In this document: piece by piece, positions 25,145 to 36,506 of the stretch
Layout: every line of letters starts with the position of its first letter
Numbering within the stretch: position 1 is the stretch's first letter
Origin: Malaya genurostris
Lineage: Eukaryota > Arthropoda > Insecta > Diptera > Culicidae
Length of the DNA: 64,000 nucleotides
Assembly (NCBI RefSeq): GCF_030247185.1
Contig: NC_080570.1
Span: 125,211,650-125,275,649, forward strand
Direction of reading: 5' to 3'
Position numbers and translations under genes: made by a program
Notes under the pieces: model-generated
The model's database searches: none
What the model was told of the DNA's origin: nothing
The model's input: only the letters and a program-made list of their open reading frames with translations

Positions 25145-26525
25145 AACCCGATTGGAGAGAATTTTGAAGCTATTTTGAGATTATTATGAAACAAGATTGA
25201 AAAAGTTTCAAAATTATCCTGAAACTTTTTCGAAACTGATATGAAACTATTTTGAAACTGTTTCAATACTATTTTGAATTGTTTTTAACCAAATTCGAAA
25301 GAATTCCGAAGCTGTTTTCAAACTGTTTTAGCGATTATTATAAAACAATATTGAATAAGTTATTCTGAAACTTTTTCAAAATTGTTATGAAACTATTTTG
25401 AAACTGTTTTAATATTATTTTGATTTTTTTACCCAATTCGTGAGAATTTTTAAACTATTTTGCGATTACTATGAAACAAGATTGAAGCAGTTTCGAAATT
25501 ATCCTCAAACATTTTCGCAATCGTTAAGAAACTATTTTGGTACTCTTTTAATATTATTTTAATTTTTTTACCCAATTCGAAAAAAATTTAAAACTATTTT
25601 GCGATTATAATGAATAATATTTAAGTAGGTTCGAATATTGAACTATTTTGAAACTGTTTCAATACTATTTCGAAGCTTTTTTGAACCCAATTCGAAAGAG
25701 TTTTGAAACTATTTTGAGATTCTAATGAAGAAATATTGAAGTAGTTTCGAAATTATCCTGAAACTTTTTCGAAACTGTTATTAAAACTATTTTGAACTGT
25801 TTTATTACTGTTTTGAATTTTTTTTAACCCAATTCAAAAGAATTATGAAACTGTTTTGAAACTATTTAACGATTATTATGAAACAATAATGAAGCTGTTT
25901 CAAAATTATCCTGAAACTCTTACGAAACTGTAATGAAACTATTTTAAATTCTTTTAATACCATTTAATTTTTTTTTGAACCCGATTGGAGAGAATTTAGA
26001 AGCTATTTTGAGATTATTATGAAACAAGATTGAAAAAGTTTCAAAATTATCCTGAAACTTTTTCGAAACTGTTATGAAACTATTTTGAAACTGTTTCAAT
26101 ACTATTTTGAATTGTTCTTAACCAAATTCGAAAGAATTCCGAAGCTGTTTTCAAACTGTTTTAGCGATTATTATAAAACAATATTGAATAAGTTATTCTG
26201 AAACTTTTTCAAAATTGTTATGAAACTATTTTGAAACTGTTTTAATATTATTTTGATTTTTTTACCCAATTCGTGAGAATTTTTAAACTATTTTGCGATT
26301 ACTATGAAACAAGATTGAAGCAGTTTCGAAATTATCCTCAAACATTTTCGCAATCGTTAAGAAACTATTTTGGTACTCTTTTAATACTATTTTAATTTTT
26401 TTACCCAATTCGAAAAAAATTTAAAACTATTTTGCGATTATAATGAATAATATTTAAATGGGTTCGAATATTGAACTATTTTGAAACTGTTTCAATACTA
26501 TTTTGAAGCTTTTTAGAACCCAATT
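24730..26525. repeat. Tandem repeat with about 833-bp period
   Basis: AACCCGATTGGAGAGAATTT-type sequence at 25145 recurs at 25978. Neighbouring landmarks (TTCTAATGAAGAAATATTGA at about 24890 and 25717; ACCCAATTCGTGAGAATTTT at about 25431 and 26264) keep the same spacing. Divergence is somewhat higher than for the 1817-bp pair. Confidence 0.8.
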
Positions 26526-27660
26526 CAAGAGAATTTTGAAACTGTTTTGAAACTATTTTGCGATTATTATGAAACAATATTGAAGCCGTTTCTAAATTAT
26601 CCTGAAACTTTTTAGAAACTGTTATTAAACTATTTTGAACTGTTTTATTACCGTTTTGATTTTTTTAACCCAATTCAAAAGAATTTTGAAACTGTTTTGA
26701 AACTATTTAACGATTATTATGAAACAATATTGAAACAGCTTTGAATTTATCCAGTAACTTTTTAGAAACTGTTATGAAACTATTTTGAAACCAATTCGAG
26801 ATGGCTTGAAACTCTTACGAGATTGTTTTAGAACAAATTTGAAACTTTTTTGAAACTATTCTGAAACAATTTCGGAGAGTTTTCGTTTTTCTGAAGCTAT
26901 TTTTAAAATCTGTTTTGAGAATATTTCGGAAACTTTCCGGAAACTTCATAAAAATTGTTTAGAAACTATTTCGTAATTACTTAGTTTCTGTTCGGAAAAT
27001 ATTTTATTACAACTTGAGAAAACTTTATTACTTCCAAACATCTTGAGAACTCTTGACTAAAGATGTAGAAATAGTTTTTTTTATTCTTTTAAAAAATGAT
27101 TTTGATTTTTTTCAGTTTCAGTTTTGGAATATTTAAAAAACATGTTAAAATTATTATTAATACTATTTCGAAAAAAAATTCAAGACTATTCCGAAACTAT
27201 TTTAAACTTTCTGGAACAATTTTGGAACTAAGCTGAAGCAGTTTTCACATTGTTTTTAGACTACTTTGAATTCAACTCAAAACAGTTAGGAAACTGTTTT
27301 GTTTCGCGATTATTTTGGAATAATATTGGAACCATTTCTAAATTATGTAAAACTGTTTTAAAACTTTGTTGAAACAGTTCTAAAATTATGTTGAAACAGC
27401 TTGAAACTCTAATGTGACTGTTTAGGAACAAATTTGAAACTTTTTCAACGGTATTAATACTAATATTAATGGTTTGGTAAGAAATTGGAAATAATTTTGA
27501 TAAGGTCTTATGTCTACTTTGAGTCTTCTTTGAGTTGTTAGAAATGTGGGAATTTTTTAAGACTCATGTTTATTTGTTATCTGAATTTTAGTGAAAATAG
27601 CCTCATTTCTTTGTTAGAAACCTACTTTACCAAATTCTTCTCAATTTTACCAAAACTTTT

Positions 27661-28000
27661 AGGTTGTGAACCATTTCGCGGTTAATTTTAACTTTTGGTT
27701 AAAATCTGACACTCGAGTGGTTAATTTGATGTTGTCAAAAATAACTCGAGAGCATGGTTATTTTTGACAGATCGATAGTTATTTTCCAACACTGAAAAAA
27801 ATCTCGCAATGAAAATTCTAATACTAATTCTTTAGTTGAAATTTTTTCCAGTGGAAAATAAACCCAAATAACTTTCCGTCCGTCAAATTTTGAAATAGGC
27901 CACAGTTTTAGTCAAATTTAACTACTCGACACAAAATAACCATTCGAGTGTCAGATTTTAACCAAAAGTTAAAATTAACCGTGAAATGGTTCACAGCCTT
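27661..28000. mobile_element. MITE with about 60-bp TIRs
   Basis: The left end reads AGGTTGTGAACCATTTCGCG then GTTAATTTTAACTTTTGG; the right end is its reverse complement with a few changes (GGCTGTGAACCATTTCACGG). The TIRs extend over about 60 bp. A second internal hairpin (GTCAAAAATAAC...GTTATTTTTGAC, 27736-27770) lies in the left half. Length is 340 bp with no ORF. I could not fix the target duplication. Confidence 0.82.
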
Positions 28001-30091
28001 AGAATAAGAAAGTTAGCATTTTTAGCCCTCAAGTTTTACTCACTTGTGTTTTTAAACAGTTTCAAACGAACTGACAGCAAAATATTACCCTAAAATGTCA
28101 GATATTGAAAAATTTCCAGTGGAGTTTTGAGAAACAAATGATGTTCTACAATTTGGCAATCTTTTCATGATTAGAATTCGTCTGTAGGTAGTTTAATTAA
28201 CTTTTTCACGGTCAATGTTTCCGTCTACTCAATCGTACGGCTGAATGTTTTCAGCCTTCGAGATGAATTTCGCAAAATTGTTTATTTTTTTGGTGGTCCG
28301 TCAAGCACTGTCATAAATGATATTTAATGATACGAGCAAAACCCTGCGACTCGCCGCCATCAGACGAATCCAGTCGGTTTTAATATTAGAAGTTTTACAT
28401 CAGATATTGCAAAAAAAAATCCATCAAAGGTTTTTTTCATGGAATCTCATAAACAGTTCTTTCAAAGCTACCCGAGTAAACCGCAGCTGGCACGAAATGG
28501 GAGCCGGGCACGTTCCCCGGGTCTTGCAGAAACTGCTGCCACTGCCCGCTGGATCCGTCGGGGAGGGAGAATGCAACCTCGGGTACCTGTGCAGTAAAGC
28601 TTTATCTGCCTCTCTCGCAACAGTAACAAAAAAGCCACAACTTCCACCGATTCCGAGAGATGATATTACGCACGGAAGACCGCACCAACATTACCGAACC
28701 GGACGACCGACTCCCGGTCAGCAGAAATCCATGAAATCTCTGCACCGTTTTTGGTTTCAGCAGCTCCCAAATGAGACGACTGACCGCACTCGTAATTTTT
28801 TTTTTCTTTTCATCCTTCGTCCGTTTCATAACGACGAAATGCGTTCTGAATTTCTCATCTGAGATAACCTGTGCCGATGATGTTCCGGGCGGCGGCAGCG
28901 GGTTATGACGACTGGGAATCGGGACCGGAACGAGACCGGGTTTGGACGGGGGTGGGTGGGGGGATGGATCGTTGCTGGTGGGCGGCAATTGTAACCGCAA
29001 AACTTGATGCGATGACGTGGGTCAGTCGGGCGCGCAACAAACACACATAAACACACACACACAAAATAGGGATACGCTCTACTTCATAAAGATATCAGGT
29101 TCTCGGTGTGTTTCATAGTTTTGCCTTTCGTCGCCCTCGTCGGCCTCGGTTGCACAGGATGCACTGAACACCCCGGATCTCGGAGGTAAAGCGTTCAAAT
29201 CGTCGGAATCAATTTCATCTGACGTCTGTTCTGTAATGTTTCAAGATCTGGTAACTGAACTCGTCCCGAAACCCGCCCGGTGTTCTCCGATCCTCTCTAC
29301 TCAGCTCTGTTCCTGCTGCTGTTGGTTCGTTTTGCAGTCATATTTTATCATCGTTTATTGCAGCGGAAAACATGTCGTGCAGTGTTTTTGCGTGTTGCAC
29401 TCGCTAAATTAGCTGAAATAAAGTTGTCGTTTTATGTCAGGAGAACGGCCGCGGCCGTGGTCTCTGCCGCGGTGAGTCCATCGATGGATTCCGGCAAGCA
29501 ATCGGTTCAGCCGGCCAGCCAGAACAGGGAACAGGGCGGTTGGTTTGGTTCGGGAATGGAAGGTAAACATGCAAATTTTGTACCGAGCTTCGGACTTTTA
29601 TTCGTGAAATGAGCCCACTGACGCCGCGAGAAAACGGGCTGCTCCAACGTCAGGATAAACCCGGTACCAAATGGCGAATGTGTGTGTATGCGTCAGTTTT
29701 TACTACTCTATCGAGATTTTATGATCTGGGACATTGAACGGCATAATGAAACGATAAACGGAACTGACCGGTAAATTACGCCTCGAATTGGATTGTTTTG
29801 GAATCCATAAAATTAAATTTGATCGGCGATATCGAAACCTCTTCAAGCCTTTTTGCCGAAACTGGTCTTTCGTGTTAGAAAAGGAATGCTAACTCTGGAA
29901 GGACGCAAAATAGCTTTTTAACATCAAACTCGAGTTCGAAATCTAAATTTTCTTGAGCCTGGACCTGCAACTTTTCCGCAGTTGAGTTCTAGAGCTAAAG
30001 TCTCAGCCAAAATACTGGACTGCAAACTGCACTCTGAAGTTGGATTCTGCAATTTAATGTTGAACACTAGTTCTCGACCTGACTTCGGACC
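28001..30091. other. Unique, relatively GC-rich DNA; possible 5' gene region
   Basis: This is the least repetitive and most GC-rich part of the window, with CpG-containing words (GCGGCGGCAGCGGG, ACGGCCGCGGCCGTGG). It has a short CA run (29050-29063). Open frames at 28317-28862 and on the minus strand at 28602-29062 overlap one another and show no domain. The composition would fit a promoter or 5' UTR upstream of the candidate exon at 29484. From about 29940 it becomes a degenerate CTGGAC-rich sequence. Confidence 0.4.
29484..29562 (+). CDS. Candidate first coding exon of an unidentified host gene
   Basis: An ATG at 29484 (context CATCGATGG) opens MDSGKQSVQPASQNREQGGW and then FGSGMEG. At 29562 an AG|GTAAAC splice-donor match could end the exon after one base of a codon (79 nt). 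Codon choice is GC-rich and unlike the surrounding AT-rich DNA, and the upstream 250 bp looks like a 5' UTR. The frame also stays open upstream to 29280, so an earlier start is possible. I do not recognise the protein. No downstream exon is identifiable in this window. Confidence 0.35.
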
Positions 30092-31337
30092 CAGGGGTGG
30101 CATTATGTATCTCGATTCGACTGAAATTTTATCGAATCGACCACGTTTCGTATTATGGTTCTCGATTCGAAGTCGATCATCGAGCTTCGTTCGACTTCAC
30201 TCGAAGAAGTATTAGATAATCGAGAAGTTTTGGCATTATGGAACCAAAACAATCGAGCTCGTAAACGACTGAACTCGATAAGAAATGGTCGAAAGCCTAA
30301 TTACTATCGACTATGAGTTTTCGAATACGAATTTCATTTAAATAGTTATCGATAACATCTTAGATTTTCATAAACATATTAGTATTGATAATCTTTATTT
30401 TAATGCATTGTTTTGTATATCGTTATATATATTTTGTGTGTTTGGCATATTATGTACAATTCGAACTGTTTAGATAGCATATTAATTGAAAGCTGCGTGG
30501 TGTTTACTTAAAATAACAAAAGTAAGTCGAAACTAACCTATGCCCAGTAACTGTAGTTTGTAATAAAATTTCTGAATCCTGTGGAATGAAAACGTCGCTC
30601 AAACGGATTGTAGGAAAAAGCTTATTCGCTCGATAACAATGAGCAAATAATGTTTTTACCCATATATCTAACTCAAGTAAATTGAAAAATTTGTCAAAAC
30701 ACCCTGAAAGTATATAGAATATGCCAAAAGCATCACAATCTCGTGCTATTAGCGTGTATTTGACTCTTCAATAGTACCTAAATAGATTATGAAGACTACA
30801 AAGAATGCGTAGCCGGCTGCTCGGCCATCCATGGAAGTTGACCATCAATGTCAACTTCCCTCTCTGAGCAGCCTAGATAGCCGTGTAGTGTCGGTAGCGG
30901 TTTCCCAACTAGCTAAGAATAACGCTACGGTCCACCTGTACCGGTGGTATAAGTCCACCAAACAGGTAAGCCGTGTGGCATCCGGCGGAATTATTTTTTG
31001 ATTGATCCACTGGTTTCCTGTTCCATGTCGTAAAAGGCCACAAAAATAGGAACTCCTAAGTCAAGGTGTGTTTCCGTGCCGATGGCTGAATGGATGCAGG
31101 AGGTTAAACAATGCAGTCGTGAACGGAATATCTTGGGATTTTCCCTTACTGTGTTAAGCGAAGCTCTGGCACAGTGGACGACTTCTTTCTTCGCAATTCG
31201 TGGGATTTAAATGATTAAAACATTTAAAAAAATCCTTACATGGTTCGCTATAGGCGATTATAAGCCAATATATTTAGTTTCTTCTAGTTGTTGTACGATA
31301 AGTGCTGGAGGTGGAGTGTTCCTTACTCTGATTGATA

Positions 31338-32186
31338 ATGGTTAGAGTGGCACAAATCAATCTTCAGCATAAACGTACAGCAACTATGAATCTATCCAGA
31401 CTTCTGCAAGAAGGTAAAGCTTCTATAGCTTTGGTTCAAGAACCATATTTCCAAAAGGGAAACTTCTACGTTGGAAAATTGTTAAACCCAGTCTTTCTTG
31501 CCTTCAACAAGACCGGTATGACTAATCCACGTGAAATGCCTCGAGCATGCACACTTGCAAATAGTGCTCTCGATGTTTCTCTCATATCGGAGCTCACAAC
31601 TCGGGATATTTGTGCTGTCACAGTTGGTATGACTACTGATGGCATAGACAGGAAATATGTCTATTGTTCGGCATACTTACCGCATAACCAACCTTCGCCA
31701 AGCGATGACTTCAAAAAGGTTGTATCATACTGCTGCAAAAGTGATTTACCGCTTGTAATCGGCAGTGACATAAATGCTCACCATATCATTTGGGGCAGCA
31801 CAGATATAAATTCGAGAGGCTCTGATATGATGGAATTTGTGAGCAGTACAAACCTGCACATAGTCAATGCAGGAAACCGTCCAACTTTTGCGAGATCTGG
31901 AAGAGAGGAGGTTTTGGACGTAACTCTCTGCTCTGATAGAATTGCGCATGAGTTGGCGAATCGGGTCGTCTTCGATGAGCTCGAACCTTCGTTGTCTGAT
32001 CATAAGTACATCTTCTTTGATCATTCAAACGTTAAATTTGATATTATCACATATCGTAATCCCAAATCTACAAACTGGGACCTCTATGAAGGGGGCTTGG
32101 CGACTAGATTTTACGGGTACCAACCAACAATTGAAACCCTAATTGATTTGGAAAATGTTGTCGACAAGACAAATTCACTCATATAA
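31338..32186 (+). pseudogene. Retrotransposon endonuclease domain (ORF2, part 1)
   Basis: Starting at the ATG at 31338 (MVRVAQINLQHKRTA), the protein shows the exonuclease-endonuclease-phosphatase fold motifs: QINLQHKRTA with the catalytic Asn, VQEPYF with the metal-binding Glu, GSDINAHHIIWGS, and LSDHKYI with the catalytic Asp-His pair. The family uses this enzyme to nick target DNA and prime reverse transcription. The frame ends at 32186; the continuing polyprotein resumes in another frame from about 32200, so a frameshift separates EN from RT. Confidence 0.88.
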
Positions 32187-32206
32187 AGAGGCTTGTTCAC
32201 TTCGGA

Positions 32207-33751
32207 TTGTGCGAGCTACTTCAGGAACTCCTTGGTGGAAGAGCTTGGAACCACCGACGCAGAGATGGGTCGGAGGCATTCGTGTCGGCTCGAAGGGCTT
32301 ACAAAAATGCTCTTCGATCGTCTGAGCGAAGTGGTTGGAAAAGCCTCTGCACAAATGTCTCTAGTCTCAACGAGGCTAGCAGATCAAATAAGTTACTTTC
32401 GAAGTCTAAGGACTTTAATGTCAGTTTCTTAAGAACTTCAGATGGTGAACACTTGTCTGAAGAAGGTGATGTACTTCACTATCTTTTTAACACTCACTTT
32501 CCAGGATGTATGGATCCATCACCGACAGCTCTTCCCGAGACTTTTTCAGGTAGTTACGATTCTTGGGCCCTTGCTCGAAGCGTTGTGACGATTGAATCGG
32601 TCAAATGGGCAGTTGAGAGTTTTGCTCCGTACAAATCTCCTGGAAAGGATGGAGTTTTCCCAGTGTTACTGCAGAAAGGGTATGAACATTTCAAACATGT
32701 TTTGAAGAAAATACTTACTTTTAGTCTTGCGACAGGATATATTCCAAGAGCCTGGCAGGAAATAATTGTCAAATTTATTCCCAAAGGCGGTCGCGACACT
32801 TATGAGGAAGCGAAGAGTTTCAGGCCTATCAGTCTAAGCTCATTTCTTCTTAAAACAGTGGAACGCATAGTCGATCACTATATCAGGAATGTTAGTTTGG
32901 GCGTGCATCCGCTACATGGAATGCAACATGCTTACCAGCGTGGAAAGTCCACTACAACCCTGTTACATGATGTTGTGTACAACATTGAAAAAGCTTTCTC
33001 ACAAAAGCAATCTTGCTTGGGAGTTTTCCTAGATATTGAAGGTGCCTTTGATAACGTGTCTTTCAATTCAATTCTGGAAGCAGCCCGTGGTCATGGCATA
33101 CCTTCAAGTATCACAAATTGGATACACGCAATGCTTAGCAATCGACTTCTTTGTTCATCGCTTCGGCAAGCAGAGATTAGAAAGCTGAGTGTCTGTGGGT
33201 GTCCTCAAGGTGGTGTACTATCCCCACTTTTATGGAACCTAGTCGCTGATGGTTTGTTAAGGAAACTTAATAACCTTGGATTTCCGACTTATGGTTTTGC
33301 CGACGATTATCATATATTGATGACCGGTATAAGCATTAACACTCTCTTTGACTTAATGCAGCAAGCCCTGCGATCTGTTGAACAATGGTGTTGTCAGGTT
33401 GGATTATCTGTAAATCCGGGCAAAACATCAATGGTGCTTTTCACTCATCGTAGGATAATCACAGGAGCTCGTCCGTTGCAGTTCTTTGGTTCAGAGGTGA
33501 CTGTGGTCGAACAAGTTAAATACGTCGGGGTTATTCTTGACTCAAAACTGAATTGGTCTGCTCACATTGACTTCAGCATTAAAAGAGCTTGCATGGCTTT
33601 CGGCCAATGCAGACGAGCTTTTGGAAAATCATGGGGACTCAAACCCAGATATATTCATTTGATCTACACAACTATTGTTAGACCAATTTTAGCATATGGT
33701 GTCTCGTATGGTGGCAGAAAGAAGAAGTCGCGACAGTTCAGTCAAAGCTAA
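32207..33751 (+). pseudogene. Retrotransposon reverse transcriptase domain (ORF2, part 2)
   Basis: A 514-codon open stretch carrying RT motifs in order: YKSPGKDGVFP, FIPKGG, SFRPISLSSFLLKTVERI, HAYQRGKSTTTLL, GVFLDIEGAFDNV (first catalytic Asp), GCPQGGVLSPLLWNL, YGFADDYHI (catalytic FADD box) and GLSVNPGKTSMVLF. The catalytic core therefore looks complete. It ends in a frame break (GGRKKKSRQF then stop at 33751); coding resemblance continues to about 33.95 kb in another frame. Confidence 0.9.
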
Positions 33752-33947
33752 ATCATCTCCAGAGGATGGTCCTAATGGCGATGACAGGAGCATTCACGAC
33801 AACTCCTACTGCTGCTCTAGAGGCGCTACTGTGCATTAAACCACTACATGTGTTCCTAAAACAAGAGCATTATCTTGTGCATACCGTCTTAGGGTTACAG
33901 GGCTTTGGAACAGTAACCCATTAGATTATGCTACCAGCCACACTCGC

Positions 33948-34934
33948 TTGTGGTCTCAAATGGTTACATGGGATGAGTATTTACTCGCTCCTAGTGACCT
34001 AACTCTCACATGCAGTTTTCCTTTCAAGACATTCAATGTGAGCTATCCTCTTCGTGAGGAATGGTTGTCTGGTTGTCTGGAACGACAACTTGATGAACAC
34101 ATAGTTTGTTATACGGACGGTTCTCTGTTGAATGGTCGTGCTGGTGCTGGTGTCTACTGTCGTGAAATGAGGCTGGACCAGTCTCTTCCACTTGGTAGAT
34201 ACTCTACTGTGTTCCAAGCAGAAATCTACGTAATTATGTGTGGATTACAATCGGCACTTCAGCAGAGGATCTGTGGTAAACGAATTTATTTTTGTTCCGA
34301 CAGTCAGGCAGCCTTAAAAGCACTCAGTTCGAATGACTCACGGTCGAATCTAGTGATCGCATGTCGAACTCAAATTGAAGACCTCAGCAATTCAAATGCT
34401 GTTTACTTCTTATGGGTACCCGGCCATTCTGGTATTACTGGAAATGAATGGGCTGATGAGTTGGCTAGAGCTGGTGCAACGAATGATTTCGTTGGTCCTG
34501 AACCAGCTTTACCACTTTCAACTAGTTGGATAAAGCACAAGATTCGTTCTTGGGCTGCATCCAAACATGCCAGCTACTGGCGCAGCTTGCAAACTTGCGC
34601 TCAGACAAAATCATTTCTACCAGATTTAAATCTGAAAATGTCAAAGTGTCGACTGCATTTCTCCAAGTATCATTGCAGTATTCTGGTCAGAGCTCTGACT
34701 GGACATTGCAAACTCAATTATCACATGGCTACTATTCAACGTGCTGAATATTATTCGTGTGATTTGTGTGAATGCGATTACGGTACTTCATATCATCTCA
34801 TATGTAACTGTCCCGCATTGACGCAGCTACGTATCCGGGTTTTTGGTTCTCCATACATGGTTGAGTCTGTGTATGCGGAGCTAAAATTGAAGGATATTCT
34901 CTCGTTTCTCACCCAATGTGGCAAGGAGCTATAG
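33948..34934 (+). pseudogene. Retrotransposon RNase H and C-terminal domain (ORF2, part 3)
   Basis: RNase HI motifs are present: CYTDGSLLNGRAGAG (first Asp), FQAEIYVI (Glu), YFCSDSQAALKAL (Asp) and WVPGHSGITGNEWADELA (His and final Asp). After them comes a cysteine and histidine cluster (CDLCECDYGTSYHLICNCP) typical of the C-terminus of this group. The domain looks intact but is out of frame with the RT before it. The stop at 34934 is followed by the 3' UTR. Confidence 0.9.
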
Positions 34935-35367
34935 TCAGAAGGGTTCATCGTTCTTCCTGGAGTGAATGAATCCCTTCTGTATTCACCTTAAATAGGGTTT
35001 AGCAGATTGTTTGGCATCCTTTGGGGGGTACCGAATTTACTTCTGCTCGTACATACTGCGAATCGTTCTGCATTCTTCCGGGAGTGCAGAATGGTGTCGC
35101 TTATGTAAGATCTCTAAATCCTCTCGAGGGTTGGAGGTTTTATTAACAGCAGACTGTTCGGGACCTCGTAGAGGTTCAGAATTTACTTTTGCTTTTATGT
35201 GTTTTTGTGTCGTCAATTTTTCCCATCCTCCTAGTCCAACCCTTACCCTCTTATATATATCGGGAAAATGATGCTAAAAACAAATTGATGGCAAGGCACA
35301 AATCTCCAAATATCAAGGGGAACGTGCCATTTGAGCCAATTTGTTCTGATTCCTGATTCCTGCTTCT

Positions 35368-35773
35368 GGTATATTAGCTAAAGCAATATCTCCTAATAAA
35401 TATGATAAAATACTACAAAAAAAGCTGCAAAACCTAAAAGCCTTTGATTAAAACTACACATATGGATGACGTAAATTGTATTAGACTTGAAAAAAAACAT
35501 AAAAAATACAGATTTTTTTTTTATAATTTCAAAAGTTCATCGATAAATTGTGTACAAGAACACGCTTGAAAAAATTCTTTACGTTTTCAAATGGAGTGGA
35601 AACGAATCTGCTTCTTGATTTAAATTTCAGAAATGTGTTCATGTTAATTTCGTGCGGCAACTTAAAACCGCAGTATTACAAACAGTTTGCTTCTTTTCAG
35701 TACTTGAACTGAATAAATGTAATCGAAAATACTCGAACAATAATTCAGTTGAATTTTTTCAATGATTGCAATG
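35368..35773. other. Residual host-element DNA between LINE and hAT-like element
   Basis: AT-rich non-coding sequence, presumably part of the outer 30092-38405 element. Nothing further recognised. Confidence 0.35.
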
Positions 35774-35909
35774 TATATGACCAGAGATGCCAGATATTTT
35801 CACAGAAAATCTGTATTGATTTGTACAAAATATCTGTATTTATCTGCATTCGCTAATAAAATGAAATTTCTACAATACAATTATGTTAAAAGGTGTTATT
35901 CCAATAGAT

Positions 35910-36356
35910 TATGTTCAGTTTTTGCAATGACTGAGCGGAAATATATATTGGAGAAGCCAAGTGAAAGAAAAACTAACAGAAAAGATGAATTTTTGGAAAA
36001 AGATATCTCACATCCAAACATCTTCTCTGTTCATCAAACACTAGTCCTCTCGCTTTATACCTATTTTTCCGATCAAGCATTGAGTAGGAGAGTGTATTTA
36101 TAATCGCTTGTCACCTTCTTAATGTAGACCATGTTCGATGTACGTTGCTACTGTGTCTGTTTCGAGTTTTGCAGTGGCTAAAACAAGATCAGAGTGGCGA
36201 AATGGTAGCGCGTATGCACGGAATGCATAAGAACGCAGGTTCGAGTCCTGTCTCTGAGCGTATCTTTTTCCAAAAATTCATCTTTTCTGTTAGTTTTTCT
36301 TTCACTTGGCTTCTCCAATATATATTTCCGCTCAGTCATTGCAAAAACTGAACATA
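35910..36356. mobile_element. Foldback element with perfect 96-bp inverted arms and a tRNA-like core
   Basis: Arms 35910-36005 (TATGTTCAGTTTTTGCAATG...) and 36261-36356 are exact reverse complements over 96 bp. The 255-nt centre ends with a tRNA-like cloverleaf that touches the right arm. One reading is a tRNA-SINE (head plus right arm as body) whose body was duplicated in inverted orientation. No flanking target duplication was found. Confidence 0.85.
36188..36258 (+). tRNA. tRNA-like sequence (tRNA pseudogene or SINE head), anticodon-position GGA
   Basis: 71 nt fold as a cloverleaf. The acceptor is ATCAGAG/CTCTGAG (6 of 7 pairs, A1:G72 mismatch) and the D stem GCG/CGC. The anticodon stem TATGC/GCATA is perfect, with loop ACGGAAT. 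The T arm is GCAGG-TTCGAGT-CCTGT. The B box GGTTCGAGTCC matches consensus exactly and the A box TGGCGAAATGGT is one off. Position 33 is C rather than the near-universal T, and a GGA (Ser) tRNA would need a long variable arm, so it is unlikely to decode. Its location in a palindrome favours a SINE-type promoter. Confidence 0.55.
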
Positions 36357-36506
36357 GTCATGGCGGCTTTACGTCAAACTAAAAATTAATAAATCGTTAA
36401 TAGATTATGGTTATAGAGTGGTAGATTAAATTTCATATCTTATATTATATTCATCGACGAAATTTCATAGTTTTTTCCTATCAACAACAATTGAATTATG
36501 GTGCCA

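Larger units (their letters stand above)
18300..27500. repeat. Degenerate satellite, GAAACTATTTT type, with about 210-240-bp higher-order units
   Basis: About 9 kb composed of imperfect GAAACTATTTT / GAAACTGTTTT words. From about 21.2 kb a higher-order unit of roughly 210-240 bp is visible. It runs: GATTATTATGAAACAATATTG, AGCAGTTTCGAAATTATCC, TGAAACTTTTTCGAAACTG, ACTATTTTGAAACTG, TTTTAATACTATTTTGAA, AACCCAATTCGAGAGAATTT. No coding features. Larger tandem duplications within it are listed separately. Confidence 0.85.
30800..35367 (+). mobile_element. LOA-type non-LTR retrotransposon lacking ORF1
   Basis: Order: a 5' UTR-like segment (about 30.8-31.3 kb), apurinic endonuclease, reverse transcriptase, RNase H, a C-terminal zinc-binding region, and a 3' UTR ending TTGTTCTGAT plus a short TGATTCC tail. 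Endonuclease-RT-RNase H architecture with a GCPQGGVLSPLLWNL motif fits the I/R1/LOA group; LOA is my best guess. No gag-like ORF1 is present before the endonuclease, so an internal deletion has removed it. At least two frame breaks inactivate ORF2. The 5' boundary is approximate. A 3' fragment of the same family lies at 8276-8583. Confidence 0.85.

Noticed and set aside
28317..29062. Overlapping ORFs on both strands in GC-rich DNA
   Set aside because: No domain, no splice support, mutually overlapping; GC-rich sequence lacks stops by composition.
36188..36258. Functional tRNA-Ser(GGA)
   Set aside because: C at position 33, an A1:G72 mismatch and no long variable arm make decoding unlikely; it is kept only as a tRNA-like sequence.
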